NCBI RefSeq assembly: GCF_020740795.1
Contig: NC_067301.1
Coordinates: forward strand, 1,426,001 to 1,490,000
From: Apus apus
Taxonomy: Eukaryota; Chordata; Aves; Apodiformes; Apodidae
Direction of reading: 5' to 3'
DNA: 64,000 bases
The translations under genes and the position numbers were made by a program. The notes under the pieces were generated by a model, which did no database searches, was not told the origin of the DNA, and worked only from the letters and a program-made list of their open reading frames with translations. Shown here piece by piece: positions 47,001 to 59,500 of this stretch. Each line of letters starts with the position of its first letter. Position 1 is the first letter of the stretch.

Positions 47001-49354
47001 CAGCACACTCACAACACCTACAAAAGATTTACATGTGTCCACTGAGATTCACCAAGTGCTTTATGAACTCTCTTTAACCCAGGGCAAGACTTACTTGGAT
47101 TATGTAGAGATTTACAGCAATGAAATATTAAAAACTTGAATATCTCCATATTGAGAGCAAGCTCTATGCCCACCAAAAAGCCAGGAACCCTGTCAGAAGT
47201 GTTACTGCCAGGTAATAAATTGTACAATTCACATCTCTAGAAAAAAGCAGCAGTGTGCATGGCAGGCAGTGAGGTACTGAGCAGCACCTGCTACCTGTGA
47301 GATGAAAGAAGCACCGAGCTGCAAAGCTGTAAGATTTGCAGAAACCACACAGATCACAACTGCAGGTGTGAAAGCAGGATGCTGCTGCTGCCAAAGTGGG
47401 GCTTCAACACAGAGATTGAGGCACGGGCAGATAAGGAAAAGCCAGAACTTACCCCAAGGCTGGCAGGTCACACAAGAGACCGCTGAAGTTGCCATGTCAC
47501 TGTTCTCTGAACTCTCTCCATTTGAGGTTTTGGTTTTATCTTAAAAGCTGCTCAAGAAAGCTTTTTACTTGACAATGGAAGTAACCCTTCATACACAAAC
47601 ATTGTAGAACAATCAGTGGTTAACAATTAGCAAACTCTATAGCCAATCAAATGTTGGAAAACAACCAATCCCATGAAACATTAACCAGCTAGCAAAGAAC
47701 TAATCTGGAGAAAAAAGCTCAGGAAAAAAAATAATAATTGTATTTGCCCAACACATACCTTTGCTGTTCATTGTCACATATTCAGGAAGTCCCATCACTG
47801 ATATTTTCAGAATGTTACAGCTGCCCTATGGACTTGTCACATATTTGGCCACTGAAGAGTAAAATGTATTCTAAAAAAGCCATTAAGTCAGGGCTTGTTG
47901 AGTTCTTTTTGTGAATCAGCAGACTCACAACGATCAACATAGGCTGTATCTCTTTGAGTTTCAGTTACTTTTAGAACTCTGACATCGGAATTGCAAATTC
48001 TGTGGGCATCCTTTTTATATGAAAACAGGAGGAAAATAAATTGTAGACAGTTTGTCCTTCTGTGAATACTAAAGGTTTTCATAAATGTGACTTTTATGGG
48101 GACTTTTGAAGTTTTACAGTAACTCTGACCCCTGGTGGCCAAACAGAAAAACAAGTTAAAATATCATTCATAAACTTTTCAAGGGCTTTAGCTTCATAAA
48201 ATTGTATTCACACTGAAATATTAAAAGCATGTATCGAAATAATGTTTTTCAGTAAGGACTTTTTAGCATTCTCAATACTCTTACAATAGTTTTGCATAAT
48301 TAGAGCAGTTTATATAGCAAGTTCTCTGTATCACAAACCAATTCACTTCCTGGATAACAATAAAAATGTTGTGTCATTATTACTGTTCCTATTTACATTA
48401 TAGCAGCCCCCCAAATGCCCATCACTTTACAAAGTTACTGCCAAGAGCTCCAGACTGAAAGACTGTAGGGACTGTCACTTAATGGTATCTCCTACCACAG
48501 ATCCTCAATTTCCTATTGCAATAAAAAGCACATATATGACACATCAGTGATAAAACATAGCAGAATGAATTATTCCTTGTCATAACAAAAGGCAAATGAA
48601 AACCTGTGAGCAAGCATGTGATTCCTGGCTAACAGAACTGGATTAAATATTTCTAGCCAAAACTTTCTGCAACTTTGGTATGTAAATTGCAGAATTACCA
48701 CATTGATTTTATCAAAAGATAATGTTTTTCACCTTATTATCATGATTGGTTGATTGTCAATGGAAGGGAATCTGCAATGAGCTGTAGGTAATTTCCCTGG
48801 TCTGGGGACACATCCAAGGATATACACTGTACTGCTGTCCCCTGAGGGATGCTGAGGAAGCCCTAGGGCAGGTGGGTGTTACACCTAGGTTGGTGTGTCC
48901 CTGCTGGCTACCACTCCCCTCCGTGCCTGTGGGACACCCCCCAGCTCTCCTAGCACCCCGGAGAGCTGCACTACAGCTCATTCCCAAGGCTTTGCAGGAC
49001 AGTTTCTCTGTCCCTCTGAGCTCTCCAAGAAGAAACTCTGAGGAGGCATCAGAGGATACACAGCACTGCAGCGACAGAGTCTGGTTCAGTCTCAGGTGAA
49101 AAAGTCATATGAAAAGAGGGCTCCCACTCCAGCTGCTGCCTGTGGGGGAGAATCTGTGTGACAGGAGCACTTGCTTCTTGGGGTAATAGTGTAAGGTACA
49201 TGATGGAAGTCAGAATACATCGAATAGATGAAAATATGAGCTCCTTTCACTTTACAAAAAATCCCACTTCTTTGGAAGACTAAGATATTAGTGTTTTTTA
49301 GGAGTGCAAGTGGCAGAAGAAGAGGACCCAGACAGAAGTTGCACACAAATGCAT
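41100..49354. other. intergenic region between MMEL1 and the minus-strand HES5 gene
   Basis: About 8.2 kb. It holds a T-rich run (about 42650-42669) and otherwise unremarkable DNA. I looked on both strands for cysteine-rich TNF-receptor repeats (TNFRSF14) and for thioredoxin-like PRXL2B, which lie between MMEL1 and HES5 in human, and found neither. Confidence 0.6.
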
Positions 49355-49360
49355 TTTATT
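49355..49360 (-). terminator. HES5: poly(A) signal candidate of the minus-strand HES5 gene
   Basis: TTTATT on the plus strand is AATAAA on the minus strand. It is the first clear one I find downstream of the stop at 50201, implying a 3' UTR of about 850 nt. Confidence 0.45.
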
Positions 49361-50200
49361 GCTCTCTACAAACACAGAGATGCATACACAGTATGCACTA
49401 AGCCATACGGCTGTCCCAGCAGTGGGAAAAACACTATCCACCATGAATTAAACCAGTCAATACAGACAAAAATCATTATTATAATGAAAATGCTAGAAAA
49501 AGCATAACTTACACCCAAAATGTATAACATTGACCAATCCTTTTACCCACTACCTTTTCTTTAACATAAAGCAGTAGCATACCCTTTTTCTAAATTGAAA
49601 AAAGCAGCAAAATAGTAGAAATATTCCACATAGTTTCCTAGCTTCTGTTCATCCGTCACACTTTATATACTAGGACTATGAAAGGGTGACTGGGGAAAAT
49701 TCCAAAACAAAACCAAACCCAGATCTGATGCTGTATAAGTTACAAGCAAACAGAGGGACACTGATTTTAATCAAGTGTGAACAGACCAAAGGGCAGTAAA
49801 TTTATCCTCTGGGGTGACTAAGCAGACAGGAGTTGCTAGTCAAGCCAGAGCAAAGCTGATAGCTCTTACCAGCAATGTTAGAGAAACCTCTCCTACAGCA
49901 ATTCCTGTCACAACAGTAACCTTTACAAAAACACCCTCCTTCATTTTGAAGCCACTCGCCCCCTGACTGGGCAGCGTGCTGTTACCACACAGCTTCCATA
50001 CCACTCAACAGAATGCCTAAACTTTTGCCAAAGGATCCCATAAAAGTCAAAAGCATGCCATTCTTTTCACACATAAATAAAATACATGGGGAAATAAAAT
50101 TTCCTACAGCAAAGAGGATCAGAGCTGGACTACCAGATGCAGTCAGACCCTTCCTCTGGACTGGGAAAGGCAAAGGTCCGTGAAGGAAGGACCCCTCTGA

Positions 50201-50442
50201 CTACCAAGGCCTCCAGAGAGTGCTGGTGACTTTCGGAGATGCTTGTTTCAGGGTGCTGGGGCTCCCCGGGGAATAGATGACCTCCATGGCAGGTGACTGG
50301 CTCTTCTGGAAGTGGCTTAAAAGTTTGGTCTGTGTTTCAGTTCGGACTTTATGAAGAGAGAGGAAATTAAAAGCTTCTTGCAAACACCTAGAATAGCCCT
50401 CTCTGAAGTCAAACTGAGAACTTTTGTGGAAGGATCCAGCAA
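50201..50442 (-). CDS. HES5: HES5 (minus copy) exon 3, Orange domain and WRPW
   Basis: The acceptor is CCCTTCTCTAG. It encodes [20 protein letters not shown], then [20 protein letters not shown] and a Ser/Pro-rich linker ending WRPW (50215-50204) and TAG. Confidence 0.94.
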
Positions 50443-50984
50443 CTAGAGAAGGGAGAAGAGGGAGGGGGAAGAAATAATAGTTTAGAGCAACTGTTTATGG
50501 CTAAAGATTCATAAAACTTACAGATTTGCAGTAAGGTACAGACTGAAAGAAAACTCAAGACTCACTTTTCATCTGCAGCTGGCTCTGCTGCTTCAGGTAG
50601 TTGACAGTCATCTCCAGGATGTCAGCTTTCTCCAGCTTGGAGTTGGGCTGGTGTCTCTGAAACTCCTTCTCCAGCAGCAGTTTCAGCTGCTCGATGCTGC
50701 TGTTAATCCGGTCGCGGCGCATTTTCTCCACCACCGGCTTCCTCAGCTGTAAAAAGCAAAGGAAAAGAGACCCATTATTCTCTGCTCCTCTCTGCCATGT
50801 CACGGGGCTGATTGTTGCCCATCACTGCTCCTAAACCATATGGACAATTTCTCAGCTGGTGCAGACTGCTATGAGCACTGCTGAGTGTGGCTAGATGCTG
50901 CCTTGCTGTGCCTGGACTTACTTTGTTTTTCTCCTTTGGTGACAGCAGGTTGTCGGGCTCCATGAACACAGTGCTGGGAGCCAT
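50201..50984 (-). CDS. HES5: HES5-type bHLH-Orange repressor, minus-strand copy (complete, 3 exons)
   Basis: Exons 50984-50922, 50746-50566 and 50442-50201 join to 161 codons plus stop. HES5 proteins are nuclear transcriptional repressors induced by Notch that hold neural and other progenitors undifferentiated. Seen in order: N-terminus [20 protein letters not shown]; a bHLH (about residues 22-80) with [13 protein letters not shown] carrying the hairy-family proline; an Orange domain (about 96-131) around [14 protein letters not shown]; and the C-terminal WRPW that recruits Groucho/TLE. The promoter carries CCAAT, RBPJ and TATA elements just upstream. A second HES5-type gene lies 10 kb away in divergent orientation. 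Chick is known to have several Hes5 genes; which of the two is the direct counterpart of mammalian HES5 cannot be decided from this window. Confidence 0.94.
50566..50746 (-). CDS. HES5: HES5 (minus copy) exon 2, bHLH
   Basis: Acceptor CTTTTTACAG, donor GTGAGT, 181 nt. It encodes [40 protein letters not shown] and [20 protein letters not shown]. By hand alignment it differs from exon 2 of the plus-strand copy at 14 of 181 bases. Confidence 0.96.
50922..50984 (-). CDS. HES5: HES5 (minus copy) exon 1
   Basis: The ATG at 50984-50982 opens [20 protein letters not shown] and K, then donor GTAAGT, phase 0. The start fits the MAPS opening of HES5 proteins and lies 72 bp after the TATA box. Confidence 0.92.
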
Positions 50985-51056
50985 CTGTCCTGGGGAAGGA
51001 AGGTCTCAGAGTGGAAGTCCAGGAGAAACGTGTTGCTGGAAGCTGCCTCTGCCTGA

Positions 51057-51131
51057 TATTTATACTGTACAGCCTCGCTGAGAGTCTGTGGGTCTCCAGC
51101 TTGGTGGAGTTTCCCACACTCCACAGCCAAT
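51057..51131 (-). promoter_or_regulatory. HES5: Notch-type promoter of the minus-strand HES5 gene: CCAAT, RBPJ site, TATA
   Basis: Read on the minus strand: ATTGG (51131-51127, an inverted CCAAT box inside GGATTGGCTG), 9 bp, then GTGGGAA (51117-51111, within AGTGTGGGAAAC, an RBPJ/CSL core), 46 bp, then TATAAATA (51064-51057), 72 bp before the ATG. RBPJ is the DNA-binding partner of the Notch intracellular domain and HES5 is its classic target. The plus-strand copy has the same order and spacing. Confidence 0.8.
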
Positions 51132-54100
51132 CCGGGAGATAGGCAGCACAATAGGAGAAGCATCTATTCTTGCATGCTCCATTGCCAGTGAATAGCCTGG
51201 GGATAATGACCTTCTCCCAGATGAGCAGGTGGGGAGTGTGTGCTACGTGAAAGGCTGGGATCAGAATTACGTGTAAGAAGCTGGAAAACGGCCGGCCTTC
51301 AATGGGAAAAGGCTGCTGACTAATGCCGCGGATCAATAGCATTCCAGAGGCAGCCCGGGGTTCTGATGTGTGAGGAAGGAGGAGGTCAGCTGCCGATGGC
51401 GGGAAATCAACTGCTGCCTGGGGCTGCTCCTCTCCGGGACGCACCGAGGCACACGCTGAACCAGGCACAAATGCACATGCACGCTTTCTGGGTTTCTGAG
51501 ATCAAGAGCCGAATTTCTTTCAATCTATTTGCTCTGTTTGCTCAGTAAGCCAGAGCCAGTTGCTCTCCCTCAGGTGACTATGGCACCGGTTTTGCCCACA
51601 TGAAACAGAAAAGATTTTTTTCCAGTTTGGCTTAAATGCAAATAAATGCATTTAATTGTAAGTACACACAGTTATTAGAAGCTTTCTCTGTTTTAGTCTT
51701 TGACCTCTACCCTTGATATCTTATGCACTTCTTTAGAGCACTCTCGAGCCATGTCACAAGTACTTTATGTTTCTGTTTTCAAATACCTGCAAGATAAATT
51801 CAGGAGAGGGATCTCATAGTGTTTTGGGATCAGTTCAGTCTCACGTGCTACTTTTCTCACTTCTTCCCCAGAATATGTTTTACTCTAATTATTTTCATTT
51901 AATCTATGCACAAGTGAAAACTGAATGCAGAAGAAATTCACATAGCCCACAAAAATTACTAGAATTACTATTATATAAAATTACTAGCAGCATTAACCAC
52001 ATACCTAGAACCATGTGTTCCAGCCCCAGATTTATTCTAAATACGCAATGTGACCTATTCAGGTCAACACACTTCTCTGTAAGCATCAGTATCTCCTTCC
52101 TTAGGATTCAATATAGGAATAATAATAATCAGATAAATTACTGTCAAGTAATGTTAGGGCTTATGTTTGGGAATTTCTTACTGAAAAATACAGGGAAGTA
52201 AGTAAATGCTGTTTGCACAGTAATACAAATACACATTAATATATGTGTGTGTCTTCATGTATATATTAATATATACTTGTGTGGTCACATATCTTTTCAT
52301 GTGAATAAACATGGGCACATTTCTCTCCCACTCTGCAACTCATTATTTCTAAGACCAGGTAAGGCTTAAATGACCTTTTCCAGGATCTGCCTTTCCATCT
52401 CTATTGTCCTGCTCTTGAATAGGCTCCCTTCTTTTCGTACAGAGCAGCAGCTGTTGAGCTCTGAGTCTTTTATGTCAAGTTGTGGGAAAGCTTTTGTGAC
52501 ACCATTTCACATGTTCTCCTCAAAGCTTGTGGATTATCTCTGAGCCCATGTAATGCCACCTCTGAAACCAATCTTTCGCTCTGCGTGTCCCTCTTGGGAA
52601 AGATTCTCTGAAACAGAAACTCCTGAGTAGTCACTCATTTCTTGAGCTCGTTAATTGAGTGCATGAAGAAGAAATGTGCCAATCCTGTGATCAGCAGGAT
52701 TGACTAGCCATTCTGCTAGGGGCAGTTTCTGCTTTCCAGATTAACTCACTAATAAGCAGCTATAAGAACAGCAACAATTTCCCCTTCCAGCACAAGTCAC
52801 ATAACGGGCACCCCAGTTTTAGTCCAAAGAAGCTGTTTGAAGTGTCAGGTGCTTTCCCTGCAATTCCCCACAGGACATAACAAGAAACTAAGCCCCTTGC
52901 TCAGGAATCTGTGTATTATTGCATTCCTGCACCATAGGGCTTTTATTTTGGGGAGGACAAACTAACTTGGTGAGAACTGCATAGTCACACTAGCCTGAAC
53001 TACCTTTCCCCTTGGTCTTAATAGAAATTTTGCTAAATTCACCATTACGACATTTAGCTCAAGTTAAAAGAGAATTAAAACCTCTATCTCCTTTCTTGCT
53101 CCGAGCAAGTCACTTCCATACACCTTCCTGAAGGAATGAACTGTACGAGATAAAAATGCCTACTTGATTTTCCTCAAGATCCCAAGCATCAGGTCCTGTT
53201 CCATGCCTGTTTACTGTGTGCACTTGAGATGTGATGGACCTTTTTTCTCCTGCTGTTTAGTAACTACACAGTTGTGCATCATTGCTGTAACCCAAATCTT
53301 CAGACTTCCTGCCTTCAACTCTGCCACTGACACAGTGGAGCACCAGTCTGGGAGCAAGTGAAGGCACAACATGCTCTATGACATACACCCCAAGGATGTG
53401 GCAAGCCCCTTGATGCCTGTACCTGCTAAAATAACCTTATGTGGCCTTGAGAAATTCACTTAACTCTAGAGCTTGAGGCCCCAAATATTTAGAATGTGTG
53501 TGGTAATAAAAAAAATACAATATTCAATGTATTATTGTGAGGTGTATGTAACAGTTAATTTATCCCAGATGGTAAATATACTGAGGTTCTTACTTCCTTA
53601 CTGTTTTGCACATTAATTTTAAAGCACCTAAAATAAAGGCATACATTTAAAAAAGCTTTTAATTTTCTATTTGGTTTCACAGTCTTTGAGGGGGAAAAAG
53701 GGCCAGTTGCTGACCATCTTGGAAGAGTTACTCAAATTAGATGCTCAGTTACCCCAAAGAGATGCTCTGCTTCTGTTTTGGTAGGAAATCCTAAAGAAAA
53801 GCATTAGCAAACATTCCTCCCTATTGTAAAGTTAGCAGAGTCAGTGGACCTTACACTAAGGATAATGAGTTCTCAATTACCTTCCACCATGGTTCCAAAT
53901 ATATATAATATTGCACAGAAATCTTACTAGGATCATGTCTGAAATATGGCATTAGCAATAGCCTTCCCCCAGCATCCCTGCCAGATGTTAGTCTCTAGGA
54001 AGACTTAAAGATGCTGTTGCTTTCGCAAGCCTTGAGAGATGCTCATTGCTCCTCTCCTGAAACGTGCTGCCCAGATGGCCTTTTGGGAGCTGGGTTTCCC

Positions 54101-55464
54101 ACTGAACACAATGCAGAGGCAAAGCACCGTTGCTAATGCAGTTTGTAGTCAGGCACACTTCCTTTGTGACAGGAATGACTATAGTTAAGAAATGGTGTGG
54201 GAAACTCAGAGGTACCCAAACTTCCATAGCCTTATGTTAGTAAGTGCCATCATGTATGGGCAGGCCAGCTTTGATAAAGAGAACAGCACGAGACAGGGGC
54301 TGAGCAGCCTGGGGTAGGGGCAGCCTGACTGTCAAGTGACCCCCAGCAGCAGAGAGAATCTCTTGGTCTCTGTCAATAACTCCATGGACAGCCCTTAGCA
54401 AAAAAAAGGCTTTATTATTCTGGGGAAAACTGAGGCAATGCGTGCCCTCCAGCAGAGGATCTCCAAGCTGGTAGGAGGAAATAGGTCCTGTATTTTACCA
54501 CCCACCCCCCCTATTTAAATTACAGCAAACAGCAATTCAGATTAACATGCCAGGGCAATTAAGTATTGGAGGAGCTTCCATATCTGTTTGCAGCAGTTTC
54601 CATAAGCATACAAGCAGCCTGACTAACATCAAGGGACTGTATTTTCTGGGACATATTAAACAAAACTGGGGAATTAAAGAGGCAAGAATAATATGTGGAT
54701 CAGAAATCTTAGGGTGGGCCAAAGCCACCCCTGCCATCTGCAGTGGGACAATTTTCTTTGGCCTTACTGGTGGGTGAGCAAGATTCTGCCCCTGCAGCTC
54801 CTTTCCCAGTAATTTCCTGCTAGTCCTTCCTCATGCTGCCACTCGGTAGTCCCCTGTTTGAGTCTGGCACAATTTCTGTTTGCCTGCATAGCTTCCTTTA
54901 ATTTTTTCCTTTTAGTCAGGGTTTATTTTCCCTTCATGAAATTTTTATAATCTGATTTTTCGTTCTGTCACTTTTTCCCCCCTCTGTCTGTCACAGGCAG
55001 ATGTGGTTTGAGGACAGGAGTGTCTTACAGACCCGTGGACTGTGTGAGTGTGGAGTTCCTTCCAGTTTCCCACACTGCTCTCCTATTCACTGCATTCAGG
55101 CAGAGGATAAAGGAAGTGTGCCATGCTACAAGCTGAATTAGAAAAGGTGTTTGACTTCCCTTTGTACTTCACAGAAACCTTGCTCTGGGTAGACCATCTG
55201 CATAGCACTCGCTGCAGAGAAAACCATTGATCAAGGCCTGTCAGCCCAGCTGGGGGAACTTGGGAAAGTAATTCCTTGTGCCACTTCAGTTCTTTGGGGC
55301 TTAACATCTGGCTAGAGGGGGAGGCGACAGTTGATGGTTTAACAGTCTTGCTTCCTTTCAAGTTTGGGATGCTGTTTTGATCCCTGATAAGCCTTTCTGA
55401 AATCCTGATTTTAATAACATGGAAAGCATCCAGAAGACTAAGAATAATGCTCTGGCTTTGCATT

Positions 55465-55565
55465 TTCAAAGTGCCTTACAAATACCAGCTAATGAATTCT
55501 CAGCAACCTCCTCTGAGATAAGGATGTATTATTAGTGATGTTTTACAAAGAAAAATAAGGCAGGC
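55465..55565 (-). repeat. MIR-like (CORE-SINE) fossil
   Basis: The plus strand runs TTTCAAAGTGCCTTACAAAT, then CAACCTCCTCTGAGATAAGG and ATGTATTATTAGTGATGTTT, followed by TACAAAGAAAAATAAGGCAG. This follows the antisense MIR order: low-copy 3' part, 'ctatgaggtagg', 'tattattatc', 'ttttacagatgaggaaac'. Confidence 0.6.
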
Positions 55566-56495
55566 AGGAGAAAACCAAAATGCCAATATTTCAAATAGCC
55601 TACTGCCTGCACTGCTCCTATTGCCAAGTGGCCTATTGGAGACAGCTGGTTTGCAAAGATGCTTGACACTCACTTTTGTTTTAATCAGCTTTTGCACCTC
55701 TGAATAGGAGCCAACTCCCTAGCTTACAGGAGAATTTGGATTACCAGCCCGACCACACTCACAGCCATGCACCACCTAGATCAGCAGATGCTAAAGTTCT
55801 CCTTTGTACTCCAGTTCAGTACTGGTTTTTGAAAATGCTATTTAGTACAGTTTGCTCAAGCCCATGGAAGATGCACTCAAAACTTTGATCAGGAAAAACT
55901 AAATAATCTATTTAACAGAAAATAACTTGATCTCTCTAGAAAATAAACCAAGTTTTAGTTTGTGTATTTGTGCTCCTGAAGACCTCTCAAAACCTCAGTC
56001 TTAAGCTGCAGCTGTCCTTCGTCCTTGTGCAGATCTGTCAGTACCATCCAATTTTGACCAGCTGCTTCCCAGTGCCTATGATTATTCTGGGCTTGGAGCT
56101 GAACATAGCAAAGATGTTCCTCAGTCCTCCAAACTCCACCTGCCTGGCAAGACAGGATCTGACACTGAGCCCCAAGACACTTTCACCAGACAAACATCAC
56201 TGTGCTCTGCAGCATGGTGACTGAGAGCTGCCAAGAATGAGAAAGTGGATTCTGGTAGAAGCTCACATCCCAAAACTCAGGCTGACCTTAAGGGAAGGGG
56301 AAAAATTTACTGGGACATATGGGAGTATCAGTTTCAGGTTACAAACTTGTTCCCAAGGTAGAGAACAATTAAACGAGGCTCAGGAGATGCCAGGGAAGTC
56401 TGTTACTATTATCTCCCCTCTCCACTCCTGCTCTAGCTAGAGCTGAGTGATTAAATATCTAACACATGCAGACAGGATTAATTGCTGCTCTTAAT

Positions 56496-56522
56496 GAGGG
56501 GAGAGGTGACTGCTCTCCCCTC
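56496..56522. repeat. perfect inverted repeat, 10-bp arms, 7-nt loop
   Basis: GAGGGGAGAG, loop GTGACTG, then CTCTCCCCTC, an exact reverse complement. TTAAT and ATTAATTG motifs lie directly upstream. It sits in the spacer between the two HES5 genes. Function unknown. Confidence 0.75.
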
Positions 56523-59500
56523 TGGCATCAACACACCATTCCCACCTTGTCAATGACAGCAAGTGGTTGTTGGGGCCAGACCTCACAAACCACACTCCCA
56601 AATCTCAATCTGTTCCTCTGAAATATCCTCTCTGCAGGACACCTTCTCCTTGAAGCACTACTTGGTAAGTCTTGTGATTTTTATCATGAGACTTTTAACA
56701 CTTATGGTCTTCAATAAGACATCATGCCCAAGCCTCATGAAGCTACAAATAAAATTAATTATATCAACCCAAAGTCCAAGTGCTCATTAATCAAAATGTA
56801 AGTTAAAAAAATCCATGAAAGTACTTCTAATTTTATTAGAAATGAAATGTTTTTGTTAAATCCCCAATTTTTACCCCATTTATTGGTTTCTTGAAGCCTG
56901 AATTTTGACACTTGAAAGGCTGGCAGTAATGCCAGATTCTCAGAGATGCTGAGCCCATTGTAACTAACTGAATACTGCCATCTTCCAAATAAAACCATCC
57001 AAAACAATGAAGGAAGTGCATGAACTCGGCAGCTTTAGTCTGCTCCCTCCACTGCATTGTTAGTGGCAGGCTGTTCTGCCTCAGCCAGAGCTGAGTAGGT
57101 GACTGCCTGATGGAGTCTGCGTGCTGCAGAGGACTTCTGGGGCGTGTGTGCTCCCACTGAAGTCAGCACTACTTGTGGTGCTTCACGGCAAAACTGGAGC
57201 CCATCTGGTAGCACGTGTGAGATGGGTGCTGGGTCTCAGCTCTGTCGCTGAGGTGGGAACAGGTCCATTACTGAGAGCAGCACTAATTTGTCACTGACTG
57301 GCCTAACTACAGAGAAAGGTGCAGCTGAGTGCACGGGTAAAGGACAGGATACACCCTCTGGTTGTTTTATAGGGGGTTTTGAAGGAGGAGGGTGGTAAAC
57401 ACACAACATGGTGGCTCCAGCAAAGCCTGCTCCCAGGGCAATGTGTTCCTTTGAGACATAATTGATTCCTGCCATCAGGCACCAGCCTGCTCTCCCCCAG
57501 GGTCAGCGCTTTCCCACATCCAACCCCATTATCCCACAGACCATGCCTTTTGTACAACACACTCCAACTATTCATGTGCAAAGCAGCTGTAATCCCCAGA
57601 CCTTTCAGAGTCAATATACCAGGAAATAATAAATCCCTCTTGTGCACTCTTGAATATGCCAAGAGGTGACTTGTGGGAATTTCAGCTGGGCAGAAAAATA
57701 ATAAATTCTCCTTAATTTTTAATTATTTGGAATACTCACTGTAGAAAGACCTTGTCATTGGTGCATGACTACTTCACGGTCACCCACACAAGCAGCTATA
57801 GAAATTGCCTTTGCCTCTAACAACCCTGAAAAATGCAGATCAAACTGTCTCATATGTTTCTTAATGATGAAAGTCTACTTTCCTTCATTTATCCACCTGG
57901 GAATGGCAGTGTATTAAGCATTCTGGATCTAAAGAAAAACTAATTAAAAAAGGTTAAATCTGTGAAGAATGTACTTTACTGTAATAAAAGGCCCCTTTTT
58001 GCCAGGGTTCTAATGTCTAAAGGAGGCAAGATAATACCATGCTAACGACATTTAATGGAATATTTTATACAATAGATCTAAAAACAACACAACCTTTTCC
58101 CCTGAAAGGGGCAAATTTCACTACACTGCCACTCTGCTGGTCTGACAGTAGAATTATGCTTGGCTTGTGAAAGCAGAAGAAGCCAGTCCTGAAGACCAAG
58201 TCTGGCAGGATAATTACTTTTAAGTATTGCCTTCTATATATTGTCAAACCATTTTTTTTTTAACTGTTTACTGTGTAAAGCATAGTATCACTGAAACACT
58301 CCAAGCAGAACACAGCAGGCAAGTCAGATACACCCAGGGGGCTGGGAGAAGGGATCTTAATCCATGACACCACAGTAAGTAGTGGCTCATAAGTTAAAAA
58401 CTGTCAAAGGCTCATTGGTATTCATCTCAAATAGGCAGTACTCTGTATTTTCAAACCTCATCCAAGAAACCTCCAACAGTCATAAGAGTATGAGGATGAT
58501 GAAGGAACGTGGCAACGCTGCAGGGATTTGTGGTGCTAAAATCCAGGAATCTTAAACATTAGACACATCAACCCCAATGAGTGTGGCAGAGCATACAGAC
58601 CCAATAGTTTCATCAAGCATTCTAAGATGATAATTTCCATACCGACATGTCAGCACAGGTCTACATGGGACTCTGGTAAGTGTTCTCACAGTTACTGCCT
58701 GCCTCCGTGATGCTGTCACTAGCACAATACCAGGAAAAGCCAGGTCAGAGACAGCTTGGTCCTAAAAAGCCTTCCATGTTACCTGTGTAAGGAAGCTTCT
58801 TCAGCAACTCCCGTGGGCTGTCCTGGAGAGGAGACAAAAGCCCACTTGAGATTGCACTGCACACAAGACAGATTCTGCAAGGCCCTGCTCTCCAGGCAGC
58901 TGTGGTGACAAAGGGCTGTCCCAGGGAAGAAGGATCTCTGCCAGGCTCCCAACAGATGGGGAGAAAAGAAACTCCTCTGGCCAGACAGAGGGAAGAGGCC
59001 ACCCTCAGCACTTCCACTGAGAGAAGCACTACCCCCAGAGATGTTCCTTCTCCACTTTGTTCTCCCAGGTGTTCAGTATCCCCAAGTGGTGCCAGAAAAG
59101 CAGGAGAGCCCCTTCAGCTCTGCCCCCATCTCTCACCACAGGCACAGGCTCAGCTCCCAGTTCCAAGGGGGCTCTGTGAAAGAGTTCAGCAGCACCACAC
59201 CCATTTCCTAGAAGGGCAAACTGGGTCATCGTGAAGCAAGCCCAGCAGACCCAGGACAGCCAGTGCTGCAGCTGAGGTGGGCATTGCTGCTGGCCCACCT
59301 CAGTGAACCAGTGCCTCTGCCCCCCTGCCCCATGTTGCCTCTTCCTCCTGGTAAACACAGATCTCAAGCCCCTGCCTGCGTGGTGAAACATGCGCTTTTC
59401 AGCCTTGCTTGGTGAAAAAGCCATGTGAGTTCATCGTGCCCTGACAGAAGTGCAGGCTCCACAAAAGAGTTATTAGCACCAGGCTCTGTGGGTTTGAATT

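Noticed and set aside
47164-47394. Cysteine-rich 76-codon minus-strand frame considered as a TNFRSF14 remnant
   Set aside because: Cysteine spacing does not follow TNF-receptor repeats and there are no flanking exons.
48370-48450. Possible amniote SINE match (tattactgttcctatttac and following)
   Set aside because: The resemblance is too short and diverged to name a family by eye.
50869-51468. A 199-codon minus-strand open frame over the HES5 promoter
   Set aside because: It begins upstream of the TATA box and crosses HES5 exon 1 in another frame, so it is a chance frame.
58745-59424. Open frames of 94-131 codons on both strands in the HES5 spacer
   Set aside because: The region is GC-richer but the frames overlap on opposite strands, lack splice or promoter context and match no family that I recognise.
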